Source of the DNA: Nectonema munidae
Taxonomy: Eukaryota > Nematomorpha > Nectonematoida > Nectonematidae
NCBI GenBank assembly: GCA_030549495.1
Contig: JAUIRK010000817.1
Span: 85,640 to 149,639 of the forward strand
DNA length: 64,000 bases
Reading direction: 5' to 3'
In this document: positions 12,501 to 24,500 of the stretch, one piece after another
How positions within the stretch are numbered: the stretch's first letter is position 1
Layout of the letters: each line of letters opens with the position of its first letter
Position numbers and translations under genes: made by a program
Notes under the pieces: generated by a model
What the model saw: the letters and a program-made list of their open reading frames with translations, nothing else
Database searches by the model: none
What the model was told of the DNA's origin: nothing

Positions 12501-15500
12501 ACCCGTTGAGGACCAAAATTTTTAAAACTCTTCATCTCCTTTCTTTTTAACAGAAATTTTTTACATTCAGAGTAGACAATTTTCAGTTATTGGGACATTC
12601 GTTTGCCACTGTCCCTCCAACGGTTAAAGGATAAGAAAGATTATTTTTTTTAATCTTTTCAAATGATGTCCTTGTTTTTCTTTAAAATCTAAAAAAAAAC
12701 GATCCTGGAGCATATAAAAAAATCTTGGTTGTTAATTCTGAGCAGAAAACGTCTACTTTAAATGATGTTACTATCTGCCTAACTAAGTGGTGGCAAACGC
12801 ATCGAATCAACGCCAAAAGTAGCTCATTTTATAATCCGAAAGGCCGCATCGATGAGTTAAAATGACTCAATTCTATTTTTTTAGATCTTTGATGGCGAGA
12901 AAAGATAGTAAGCCAAATGAAAGCAGTTTTTACATAAAAAATGATTTTTTTTTTTTTGAAATATTGATTTTAATTTTTTTTTGTTCGATTTATCTATAAT
13001 AATTTTATGATTTATAACCCTGTCATGCACAAACCGACACCATTGTCCCAAGGAATAAAAAGCGTGTGCTTTAGGTAAATAAAAACTCATTGAGTAAGAG
13101 AAGAGACCCAAAATTTTGAAAAATCCATTTCCTGAAATGGTGTAACTACAATTACCTTTGTAAAAGTTACCGTATAAAAGTTAGTATACTACCTCTATCC
13201 TAACTAAATTATTCCGATTTGACACACATTTGAACACTTTTTTTATTGCCTGGCCAAATGATCTCCAAATGAAAAACGAAGCTTATTTTCCATGGTTTTT
13301 TAAATTACTATATCTTTTAAATAACAACAAAATAAGTATATATTCATAATGAGTGTATCCAGGCCCATAACCACGAAGGGGAGGAGGTAGTTTATCTCCC
13401 TAAAATTTCCAGATTAATAATTGTAGCAACATTTCTAAAATATGTACATACTATTACAATTATTTTACAATTGGAATGGAAGAATGCCAATATTTTTATT
13501 AGTTGTATAACGTGGACAATTTGCCATTCGGTCAATGATCATTTTATTGCGTTTTCAAAACCGTATATCTCATATTACAGGGAACGAGATGGTCGCTTTA
13601 TGCCTTTTAAAGTTTGTTTAATTTCCTAAAAAAATAGAATCGAATAAATTTTCTGTATACCATTGTAAAAGTTGAGGGTCTTCCTTATATTGCAAAACAT
13701 TATATTCATAATTGTAGTTCATCAAAAAGCACTTCCTTGTTTCAATAAGAAAGATGATATGGCCATATACAATTTTTGCGCCACACGTTTGTGCTGTGGC
13801 GAGTGCTTGAGAAATCAACTCCATATCTTACCAACTAATTGTCCAGCTGAGAGGTATCAACGGTCGACGTTTTTATCTCGCATGACAGTTTGAATGCCTA
13901 TTTTTAATTTTACAGATGTCAAAAATTATCCTCAACTTTTAATCAAGTAAAATCTTATACTACATTGATAGAGATGTTCTCAAAGATTTTATTCCATACA
14001 AACTTAATTAAGCCCTATTTATATCAAAGAAAAAGACTTTTTTGGCTCTGTGAGTTGAACTAATATCATATGAACTATATAGACTTTTATAATTAATATA
14101 CTTTCAAAAATATGGCGTTTTAAATCATATGAAAATTAATTACATAATTAATGTACAAAAGAATGCCAAAATAGATCTCGAAAGCAACAAAAACTGAAAG
14201 ATTTTAGTAAAACGTGGAAATGGACATTACATTAGACCAGGGGTCCTGAAACCTTTTAATCTATCGACCCCTTCATGGATTATTTGCTTTCCTCTCGACC
14301 CCCAGACAAGTTTAATAAAAATATGAAATCATCTTTTGCATTTCTGATGCTCAGCAATGATATATGAAAATTTACTCATCAAATAATACTTTATTCTTTG
14401 TTTATATACTAATACATAACTTTCATGACTTTTTATTTTTTCCCGCGAAGAAATTTAATTGATTCTTCATATAAAAACCCTCATCGACCCCAAGGGGTCA
14501 ATATAGACCACTTTGGAGACCCCTGCATTAGACTATCTTCCACGGTCAAGACATTTATGACAGTGGACATTTGCGTGTTGTTTTCTCTTTTAGACGCTTG
14601 GTATCTCTACATCGTGGTGGGAGTGGTGGCTTAGGATTCAATATCGTTGGAGGAGAAGAAGGATATGATATTTTCATTTCCTACATCATTCCATGCTCTT
14701 CTGCTGATCTTTCCAAAAACATCTTTATTGGAGACACCTTGCTCTGTGTATGCACTCTTTGTATTTTTTCACAGCGCACACCTCTTTTTCTTATCGGAGC
14801 CTACTTTACACTATCCCAATAGCAGTGTAAGCAACCAGTTTTATTTGAAACTGAGTAAAAACTTTTCTCCAAAAATGGTAATGGTAATGGTACCGTAGGG
14901 TGTTTTCATCGAAAAGGCACAATTGCGCCGCTTGTATCGAACTATGAGGAAAGCAAGCTTGATGCGGGATCGAACCCAAGACCTTGAGTTATCGAATCCA
15001 GCATCCAACCAACGATACTCACGCTAAAATTTTCTCCAAAAATGTTTTCGGGCATGAAATTTTCTTTACACTTTTCCAGAAGGCTGGATGATTACTTATG
15101 GTACTGATAACTCCTTGAGTAGGTTTTCACTTATGAGTGAATAAACGAGTTGCCTATTCACGTATTCAAATACAAATCACGTTGACATGATCCGCCCCTG
15201 AATACTGTCAATTATGTGTTTTTGATACAGGGAATGCACTATATAGAATTTAAGCCCTCTAAATCCTCGTTTTAGGCATCACTAAATAAGATGAAGTAGT
15301 TGTTCTGACCCGCGATCACTAACTAATTTTCGACAAATGTTTGCTTCCCGTGATTTAGCCATTTTTTCATTTGATTGCTTATAAAGTAAATTCAATTTTA
15401 TTTCTTTTTATCGCTAAAAATAGAGGGTGTGTGAGTAGGGTTGGTTGGGTGCTGGATTCGATAACACAGCCTCATGAGTTCGGTCCTGCATCAAGCCTGC

Positions 15501-18500
15501 TTTCCTCTTAGTTCGATACAAGCTATGCCTGGGTTTCTCCGATTTTCAATACATTCTTTCTCTATACTTACGTCATCTATGGGAAGTCAGTATCATGAGA
15601 GAATCTTTCATAGTATTTATGTTGATTGAAATTCTTTCGATAAAAAATATATATATTTTAAAAATTAGCTTAAATCAAAATTAATCTCGGGCCAACATCG
15701 AAAATGCCTGTTAGCTACCGGAATTTCTTTCAAGAGAATTTTAGTATTTTTCAGATTGCTATTCATTTTCTTTAGTACTTTATCTCACATTTTTGAAGCA
15801 AGATTAAAATTTTTAATGATTCTCGAGAAACGAGGGAAATTAATAATTTTTCTCGTAAATTCTCGGAAATTCTCGGAAAAACAAAAAATCGAGAACACTA
15901 ATGGCAAAATCATATTTAAAACGGATTCCAATTTGAAGCGCAAGTTAGCACTTATAATTAAATCTTGAAATTTTTTATTGCTACTTTTTTGCCTCATCCT
16001 GGAAATGATTCCTCCCTATAGAATCATTGAGGCAGGGAAATACTTTATAAAACTTTTGCAAATTCGCTTACAGGTGAATGAGCACACTTTAAGTGGAGTT
16101 TGTCATGAAGATGCGGCCTACATCCTCAAGACTGCTGGCGACGAAGTGGAGCTTCTTCTCGAATCTTCTCCCGAAAGTATCTATATTCCTTATTTCAAAA
16201 TATTATTTCTATTATAAGTAACTTGCATTCGACGTAGTAGACTGACTAGAGCAGAGGTGTGCAACAATTTTGAGAGGACACTGTATTGGAGTCTACTCGG
16301 GGTTTAATAAAATTCCGTTATATGAAAATTCTAAAGGCTTTCAAATTTTCAATATTGTGAATAGAAGAATTTGAAGTTGTTTTAAAACGTTCATTTTTTG
16401 AACTAATTCAAGATGAAACTAATAATGGCTACTTTCGAGCCGTGAGCTGCATGTAGCTAGGTTAATAATTTAATTTATGAAGCTGAGCGTTTATTAAATT
16501 AGTAGAGCTGGGAAAATAACGACATTTTGAATTTTGGTTATCGTTATCTCCTTCGTTAATAACGAAGTAGAAGTATTTGAATTAACGATAAAGATAACGA
16601 CAATGCATTTTTACGTTGTTGTTGTTATTTGCGTCCACGATTTGTGATCTGGGTGTCGACAGATCGATGATAGCCGCATCATTTATCTTGTTTGCCAAGC
16701 TGTCCCCCCACTTCCCCAGCAATTGAGGGATGTGTGTAAGTGTGTACATGAGTACAGATGTTGAGTGTTGTGTGTCTTAGTGTTACATATTGGGCTGTGG
16801 TGTGTGTCAGGGCTAATTTTGTTCATGTATTCGTGTAGTAGTGGCGATTTGTTGGCTCTGGGTTGTGCTAGTGCGTGGCGTGTTTGTGTGTTTAATTCCG
16901 TTTCTTGTGAGCTAATTTGTGGGGGACGTTTGTTGATGATGTTGTTTTTTTGTAGTGTGTTTAAACAGTTTGTGACTGCTTGAGAGTGGATGATTTGGTT
17001 TATGTGTGTTTGTTCTTGCTTGGGAAACTTGTTTTCGCATGTGTGATATTCATTTTTACGTAATCGATTGTGTTGATTTGGTTAATTTTTGGTAACACAC
17101 GGAGTGTTATAAAAGAATTCAAAGCGCGATGTATATTTATTCATGACTTCTATACTCCTGCATATAAGTATACTTTTTCTTGTTTTTTTAACTCCAAGTT
17201 TAATGTATAATTCCACTCAGGCATTCATGTTTCAAAGTCAAGGTAATAAAAATATAAGATCTTCATTGTCAGAAACCCTGGAAAGGCACTTCTGCAATCG
17301 ACTACCATAGGCCCAACCTAAAAACAATGTTTTGTGATAAAAAATTTTCTGAATAAATAGAATTTTCAAAAATACTAGCCTAGTCCAATTTTTAAACTAA
17401 ATTGATAACTCAATGTTCAACACCTTGACCAACTCAGACAATAATTGATTTTGATTTTAAAAGTCTATATTATATCTTTTTAGTTATTGTGTTTATCAAG
17501 TATTTCAAAATTTGACAAATTTCTTTTTATTTATTTCTTGACTTTCTGTTGACTTTTGTTAAAATTTTTATATTAAATCAAATTAAATATTTTAGAGTTT
17601 TTTTGTCATAACTTTCAACGCAATTATGTATATGAATTTTAACGCTTTTTCTATTTTCTAAAAAAACACATTTTTTCCAAAAAAATTAACGAAAAGTAAT
17701 GAAACATTTTATTTACACAATGATAACGAAAAACGTGGAATAAATTTTTTGTTTAAAGTAACGATAAATATAACGAAGTTATTTTTAGTAGCAACGATGC
17801 CAAGTCTATAACTTAGTTATACAAATTCATTAAGTAGTTTGTGATTGTCAATTTTTAGCAAACCAAAACATTACACTATTTTGCAAAAGTAATACATCGA
17901 ATTGGGGTTTTGCCGATGTTCTTCGAAGGACGTTTATCGATGCGTATGCCGTGTTTAATAACACGACTGATTTATTGACGTTATGATATGTAATTTATGG
18001 AGTGAAGGGAAATTTGGACCATAGACCGACGGACTCAGACTCGCTAGGGAACAACAACGAGTATGGTAATCTAAATGCTATATTATTGATTTAACTTTTT
18101 ATCTAGTTCCGGTTAAAGATCATTGGTACCCTTAATCTTGGTCCTGTTAAAGATCATTCGTACCCCCATGATTTTAGGTCCTTCTGATTCGAGAGGTTTT
18201 TAAATTACAATCTTTTACTCTCAAATTTAGATGTATTTTTAGAATTGAACAAACAGTACTGATTGTTATTTCTTTTTTGCTTTCAGAGTATGAGATGTTC
18301 AAGGAGAGGATGCAAGAAATTCAAGATTCATGTTCCATGAGTTATGACTCCAACGAAAATTTAAACAACACACTCGAACCCGGCTCTTGGAACACGGGAA
18401 CTCTCAGAACTTGTAAAAAGAAGTCCTTCTATGTTCGGTATCTCCATTTTCGCATTCCACTTTCTTCGTCCGAGATTTGTACTCTTTTCAATCGAATACA

Positions 18501-21500
18501 AAATTGATCTAAAAATATTTTAACATTCTCGCTTTCTTATTGACAAAAGAAATGATGTGAAAGCTACGTAGGAAAAATATTTCGATTGTTGAAATTTTTT
18601 TAATAAAACATTTTGTGGAAAAAAATATTTGAGACAAAAAATGTATTCGTTTAAGCTGCATCAATGTCATGTGAAATAGGGAAGTGCTTTTAAATGCTTT
18701 CAATTTGTGATGAATTACAATTGTGAATATCATGTTTTACAACGATATACTAAAAATTTATTCGATAAAAGCAACCAACACAATGGTTTAAATGCCATGT
18801 TTCATATTTTACAATCCATCCTTCTAATATAATCCATGGTCAATTTTTTTAGGAAATCAAACTAGCTTTAATAAGCATATAAAGCCATCATCTCCTGTGG
18901 TGTTCAATTTTTGAGAGTAACTTTATTGCGAGTCAATCCTCGTAATATTCGAAATACGGCTTTGAAAACTCAATAAAATAATCACTCACCAAATGACAAA
19001 GTGGCCACTTTATTCGACAGAAAAAAGTTTTCCATATTTGTCAAATCTTCCCCAAAAATGAAGGTGTCCACTAAAGTATTATTTTCAGTAGTAGTGGGAT
19101 TTTATAAAACTCTTTTCAAATGTCGCTGCTGTACTTTCTTTAATATATCTGTGTCTACACTTACCCAGGCGCACTCTTGTGTCCTTCATTTCTTTGTGTG
19201 AAGTTGTGCCTAGAAAAATCTGAAATAAAAAGTCTAGATCAGGGTTTCTCAACCGGGGTCCATATAATATTTCAGGGGGTCCACAGGGGAAATATTATAA
19301 ATTCGGAGTCCACAATAATATTTTGGTGGTCCATGAAGAAAACAATCTCATAACGGTTTTTATTATAAAAAGTTCGCAATAGACTTGACATCGTAAGAAA
19401 GAGGTGCTAAAATAAATAATAATAAAAAATTAATAATAATGAAATTCGTTGAGCAGCATCAACCACAGGGATCTCAATTTCTTTATTTTTTTATTATAAA
19501 AATTGTTGCATTAGATTTGCTTTCATTCCAATATGAATTCTAAGTATATACTGTTTTCTTTATCATAACCTCAAAAATTTTATTAGTGAAAAATATTAAA
19601 ATAAATATTTTTTGTCCAATTTTTATGAAGAGGTCACCAAGAAAAAAAGAAGTGAAAAGGGGTCCATGAGTAAAAAAGGTTGAGAAACACGGGTCTAGAT
19701 CATCTGGACAGTGAAAAGGAGCAAAACATACCCAAAACTTGTATGAGTAGTAATCCCGCTTTTTATATCATTGTACTCACTTTCCTAAAGGTGCTGTTAA
19801 CCATGATTTGGAAAGATTAAGGTAGATGCTTGCAAAAAAATGATTTTTATGATATTGATTTCCGTGGTGCTCAGTATTAAGCTTTTCCACGGCGTATCCC
19901 TTGTTTCCTTGTTCTTTCTTACGGATACTAGACAGACACTTTTCCTTTCTGACACAATGGGACCTTCATGACCCATGCAATCAAATAGAAAAGCAAATGA
20001 TTCTTTAGGATTTACTGAATTATTCAGTAGAGTGAGAAGGCGATATTACGATTATCTGAAAACTTTGCTAACCCAAAAACGTGTTCCAAGGATCAAAAAC
20101 GTTCCAACTAAAAAATTTACAAAAGTCTTCAATCAACTTCTCAAGTGAATCATTAAAATAAAACTATTAATTTTGGATTTGAAAATTACATCGAAAAAAA
20201 TCAAATCACACTTTGAATGTAGATAAGAAGTTTCTTTGATTGGTGAAATGTAAAATAAGTCAGTATCTTTGAGAAAGAGGAAATACTTTTTTTCATTTTT
20301 TTTCTAAAAAATCTGAATGATAAATGTTTTTGTCTGTGCAAAATTGAATCTGTCAAGAAGTATGGAAAGATCAAAATAAGAAGTATGCGTGCTTTATATG
20401 AAAATTTTAGCCCCTTGGTCCTAGTAAATGTTTTATATTCGCAATCTACTATTTCTCAAAATTATGTACCCGGGTTGCATCAAATACCTTTGTATTTTTG
20501 TCTTGTATTTGTAATAAAAATACAAATTTGATGTAAATGCGTCCTATCACACACGACAGGGCATCAATGAAAACAGCTCAAATTTCACACTCGGCAGAAT
20601 TTCCGTTTATCAGTGAAGCTGAGCCATAACCATTGTGTTCATCGAAGTGATTGAAATGATCAATATATTTACGTACATGTCAATTGGATACGCTGAGTTG
20701 TGAGCATGTTTAAGTTCTTGGAAACAGTATTTATAATTGTATTTTCAAATTATAATGTCGACAATGAATATTTGATCCTACCCTAATATATGTACCTTAT
20801 TTTTAGGACTCTCTTTGATTATGATCCTTCAACGGATGAAGGTTTGCCCAGTAGCGGCCTGTCCTTCCGAAGTGGAGACATTTTATTCGTTATCAATGCC
20901 AGTGACGATGAATGGTGGCGTGCAGCACTGATCTCCAACTCCAGTTCCAAGTTCTCTCAAATGAGTTTGAATAATTTCCCAAATCTACATCATGCTTCTG
21001 CAACATATGGCGTCGTTCCCAGCAAATTAAGGTATGCTACCGACATGTACTTTCTCAGGAAATCAATATGACTATTTGGAATGAATTCATTTTGAAATAA
21101 TGAGCAATATTGCAAAGTCACCATCAAAAATACACGATTTAACTTAAAGTATGACAAATTTCTCTTGATAACCTTAAGGTATGTAAGACCATTTCATGAT
21201 GAATGTGTGTTGTCAGGATTTGATTGGACATCCAAACACGAAATTTTTTTGATGCAATGTGGCAAAAACACAGGTATACTCAACGTTGCTAAAAACAATG
21301 AAAATTAAGACTGGAATTTTATGCTCACAAATTTTAAGTTCTTTGTGCAAATTCCTTACTTTAAAGTAATAGATCTCCCATCTATTTAATCAATTTTATT
21401 TAATGCAAAGCATAATATGTGTATAAAAAGCATTTATAAAACCCTTAGACAATTTTTTATTGCAACCATGTGTGACGCTTCTTTCTCATTTTTTTCTTGT

Positions 21501-24500
21501 ATCAAGTGGATTCAAATGCACACTGATTTATTGAAATCTTTTAGAGTTGAGCGCAAAGAAAGGAGAAAACTCAGATATGTCAAATTTCAGAACGCTGGAG
21601 CTAGTAGCCACGACTTCAAGGTCTGTCACTTTCTTTTTTTAATTATCTTTTCTTCCAATATTAAAAATTTTCGGAATTTTTACCTAAATGGAAACTTTTT
21701 TATAAATATAATATCCGAGTTACGACCACTTTTAGCAGTTTCACAATACAATAGTAATGTATATGCCTGGCAACGCAGCGTATATATTGCTGTAGGTTCG
21801 GCAGCTCTCGGCTTTGCGTACGACAATTACGGCAGTGCAGCATCTCACATTCACAGCATTCTACTAATGAACGCAATGAGTAAATATCCTTCAAGTAACA
21901 TTTTTACATTTCATAATATGAAATATATTTATTTTATATTGTATTTATTTATATAATCATTCATAATATTATATTTATTTTATAATTATTTTAGCCTTAC
22001 TATGGTTTATAAGAGGAATTCCAATTTAACAGATGGCAATCCTACAAAAAAAACGAAAATGCACTGTCGTTGGAGACAAAGATGCAAGTGATAAAACTCT
22101 TGTCTCTATCTTTTCCACTCAGCTGTGTCGCATTAGAGAAGCAGTGAAAGCAGCAGCCTCCATTATTAAATCAACGATAATTACAAAAAATCGTGAAGGA
22201 CCGATTGCTGATATGGAAAAGTTGCTTTTTACTTGGTTGGAAGATGACAGACAAAAAAGGTATGAAAGTGATGTTGCAAGCAGTACAAAGTAAGGCTGGA
22301 AGTTTATTTCGGATGTTGAAAGAACGTGCAGGTAAAGAATACGCATCATTAGAATTCATAGCAAGTAATGGATCGTTTCGTCGTTTTCGAGGGCGTTTCC
22401 GGTTCACCATGTGTTGACGAGAGGCAAGGCTGCAAACTGTGATCAGCCTGCAGCTAAAGCACTTGTGAAAAATTTTAATGAATTGATTGAGATGAGGGAT
22501 ATTTGCCAGAGCAAATTTTTAATGTAGATGAGAAGAAAATGTCAAAAGGGACACATTAGTAAGGAATTAAGGCAATTAATGAAGGATTCACTTTATTGTT
22601 TTGCGGAAACATTGCAGGACACAAATTAAAACATTTTCTTATTGGACTTTAAGAAAACTCACGTGCTCTGAAAAGCGTGAATAAGCATACCCTCCCTACT
22701 TATTATCGAAGTAAGCAAACATCGTGGATGACACGCGCACTGCTTGAAGATTGGTTTAAAAACTGTTTTGTTGCAGAAGTGCGTCAATATAAAGGCATTC
22801 CTTTTAAAATTTGATTGGTGCTTGACAATGCGCCTGGCCATCCTAGTTACTTGGATGATATATTTATTCAAATATAAAAGTTGTGTTTTTCCTGCTAATG
22901 CTACTCCTCTCCTTCAACCTATGGACCAATGGGTGATTAAGCGCACTATTTGCACATTTCTTTTGATTAGGCTATCAAAGGTATGGATGCAAACCCTGGC
23001 TTGACTTGCGTGATTATTGGAAATCATATAATAGTTATCACTACATCAAGCATGTTGCTCTAAAGCTTGAGATTTTGAAACAGAAAAATGTATGGACGGA
23101 GTTTCTGAGGAAAAGTTGTTCATTTGCAAACTTAGCTGGAATTAAAGTGTAATGAAGAAGAAATTGAAGAACTAATAACTGAAGTTAACAAACGAAGAAC
23201 TCTGAACAAGAAAGAAAAGAAGCTGAAAAAGAAGAAATCCGAAAAAAAGTTTAACTATGGTGAACGCTATGCTACAAAAACTTGAAAGCATGGATCCAAA
23301 TGTTGAACGGTTTGCCCGAATAGAAAGAAATATGCAAGAAACAACGAGGCCGCACAAAGAAATTCACGAAGAGAAGAAAAAACATATGACACAAACTAAA
23401 TTGAGCAAGTTTATAAAGAAAACCTCCACGCCTGACTGACACAACATCGATGCCTCTATTCCTTCTGCATCTCACAACGCTCCTATCACCTTCTCTTGTG
23501 AGGCCCTTCACCCTCTTGCTATGCCAGACTCACTGTTTGATCTTTCTCTCGATTGTACGCATCAAGAAATTGTAGATAACATACAACCAGACACCAGTGA
23601 ACTTTAAATTTGTTTCCTTTCTACAAGAGTATTTATTTAAATTGAAAATTAAACAAAAAATAGCTTTTATATAAAAAAAATTCAATAGAAAAGGTAACTT
23701 AAAAATGCAATATAGATTGATATCGTATGACCTGAAGTATAACCCTCGTGTTAGCCATTTTGAATGCTAATTCAACCTCGCCGGAACCTATATAGGTCGT
23801 AACTCGGATATTAACAATATAAAAAAAATTCTGAAACTTTTTTTTTTTATAAAATATTGTAAATAATAAAAAAATTACAATTTTTGTAAATGATTTTTTT
23901 TTAAATTTTTTTATGAATTTTTTTTAACATCATTCAGGTTGCTTTAAAAACATTAAGGATACCTATTTTTACAATAAACTTTTATAAAATCGATTAAATT
24001 TTATATTTGAAATATACTTAAAATTGTTTTGTATTGATTTTTTTAATAAGAAAATCATCGTCGTTGTGAATGAAAGGAAATGAATTGAGATATTATTTCT
24101 TTTTGGGATTAGTGGTTCATTCAAAGTTTTCCAGCATTCAGTGTTTTAAGGATTAGAACAGTTTGAGAAAATTTGGAATAAAATAACTTCTTACCACAGA
24201 CTATTTTTTAGAGTCAATTACCAACGTGATATAGTCCAGTGGTTTTTAATCTTGGGTCCACGGACCCTTGAGGGATCAATGGCTGCGTCTCAAGTGTCGT
24301 TTTTCATTTTTGTAAAAAAAAACTAAAATGAATGAAAAGAATCAACCAATGTGTACGTGTAAAAATAACTTAAAGCTTGAATAAATAACAATCAATGGTT
24401 TTTTGTATTTGACGTCTTTTTTTTAAGATCAAATAATTCATGTCAATAAAATAAAGTAAAAATATTAATTGCATGCGAGGTTGTTTTTACGACTTCTTGT

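Larger units (their letters stand above)
11081..14593 (+). other. dlg intron with two TTAA-type MITEs and a hAT-like MITE
   Basis: Contains the TTAA MITE at 11794-11908, a degraded relative at 12503-12623 (TTGACCCGTTGAGGACC paired with CTCCAACGGTTAA), a partial relative at 13010-13090, a partial hAT-type end CAGGCCCATAACCACGAAGG at about 13366, and the hAT-like MITE 14238-14525. Otherwise AT-rich. Confidence 0.55.
14748..16073 (+). other. dlg intron with two SINE copies
   Basis: Two copies of the same tRNA-derived SINE in opposite orientation (14890-15025 and 15429-15540). The rest is AT-rich and unassigned. Confidence 0.6.
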
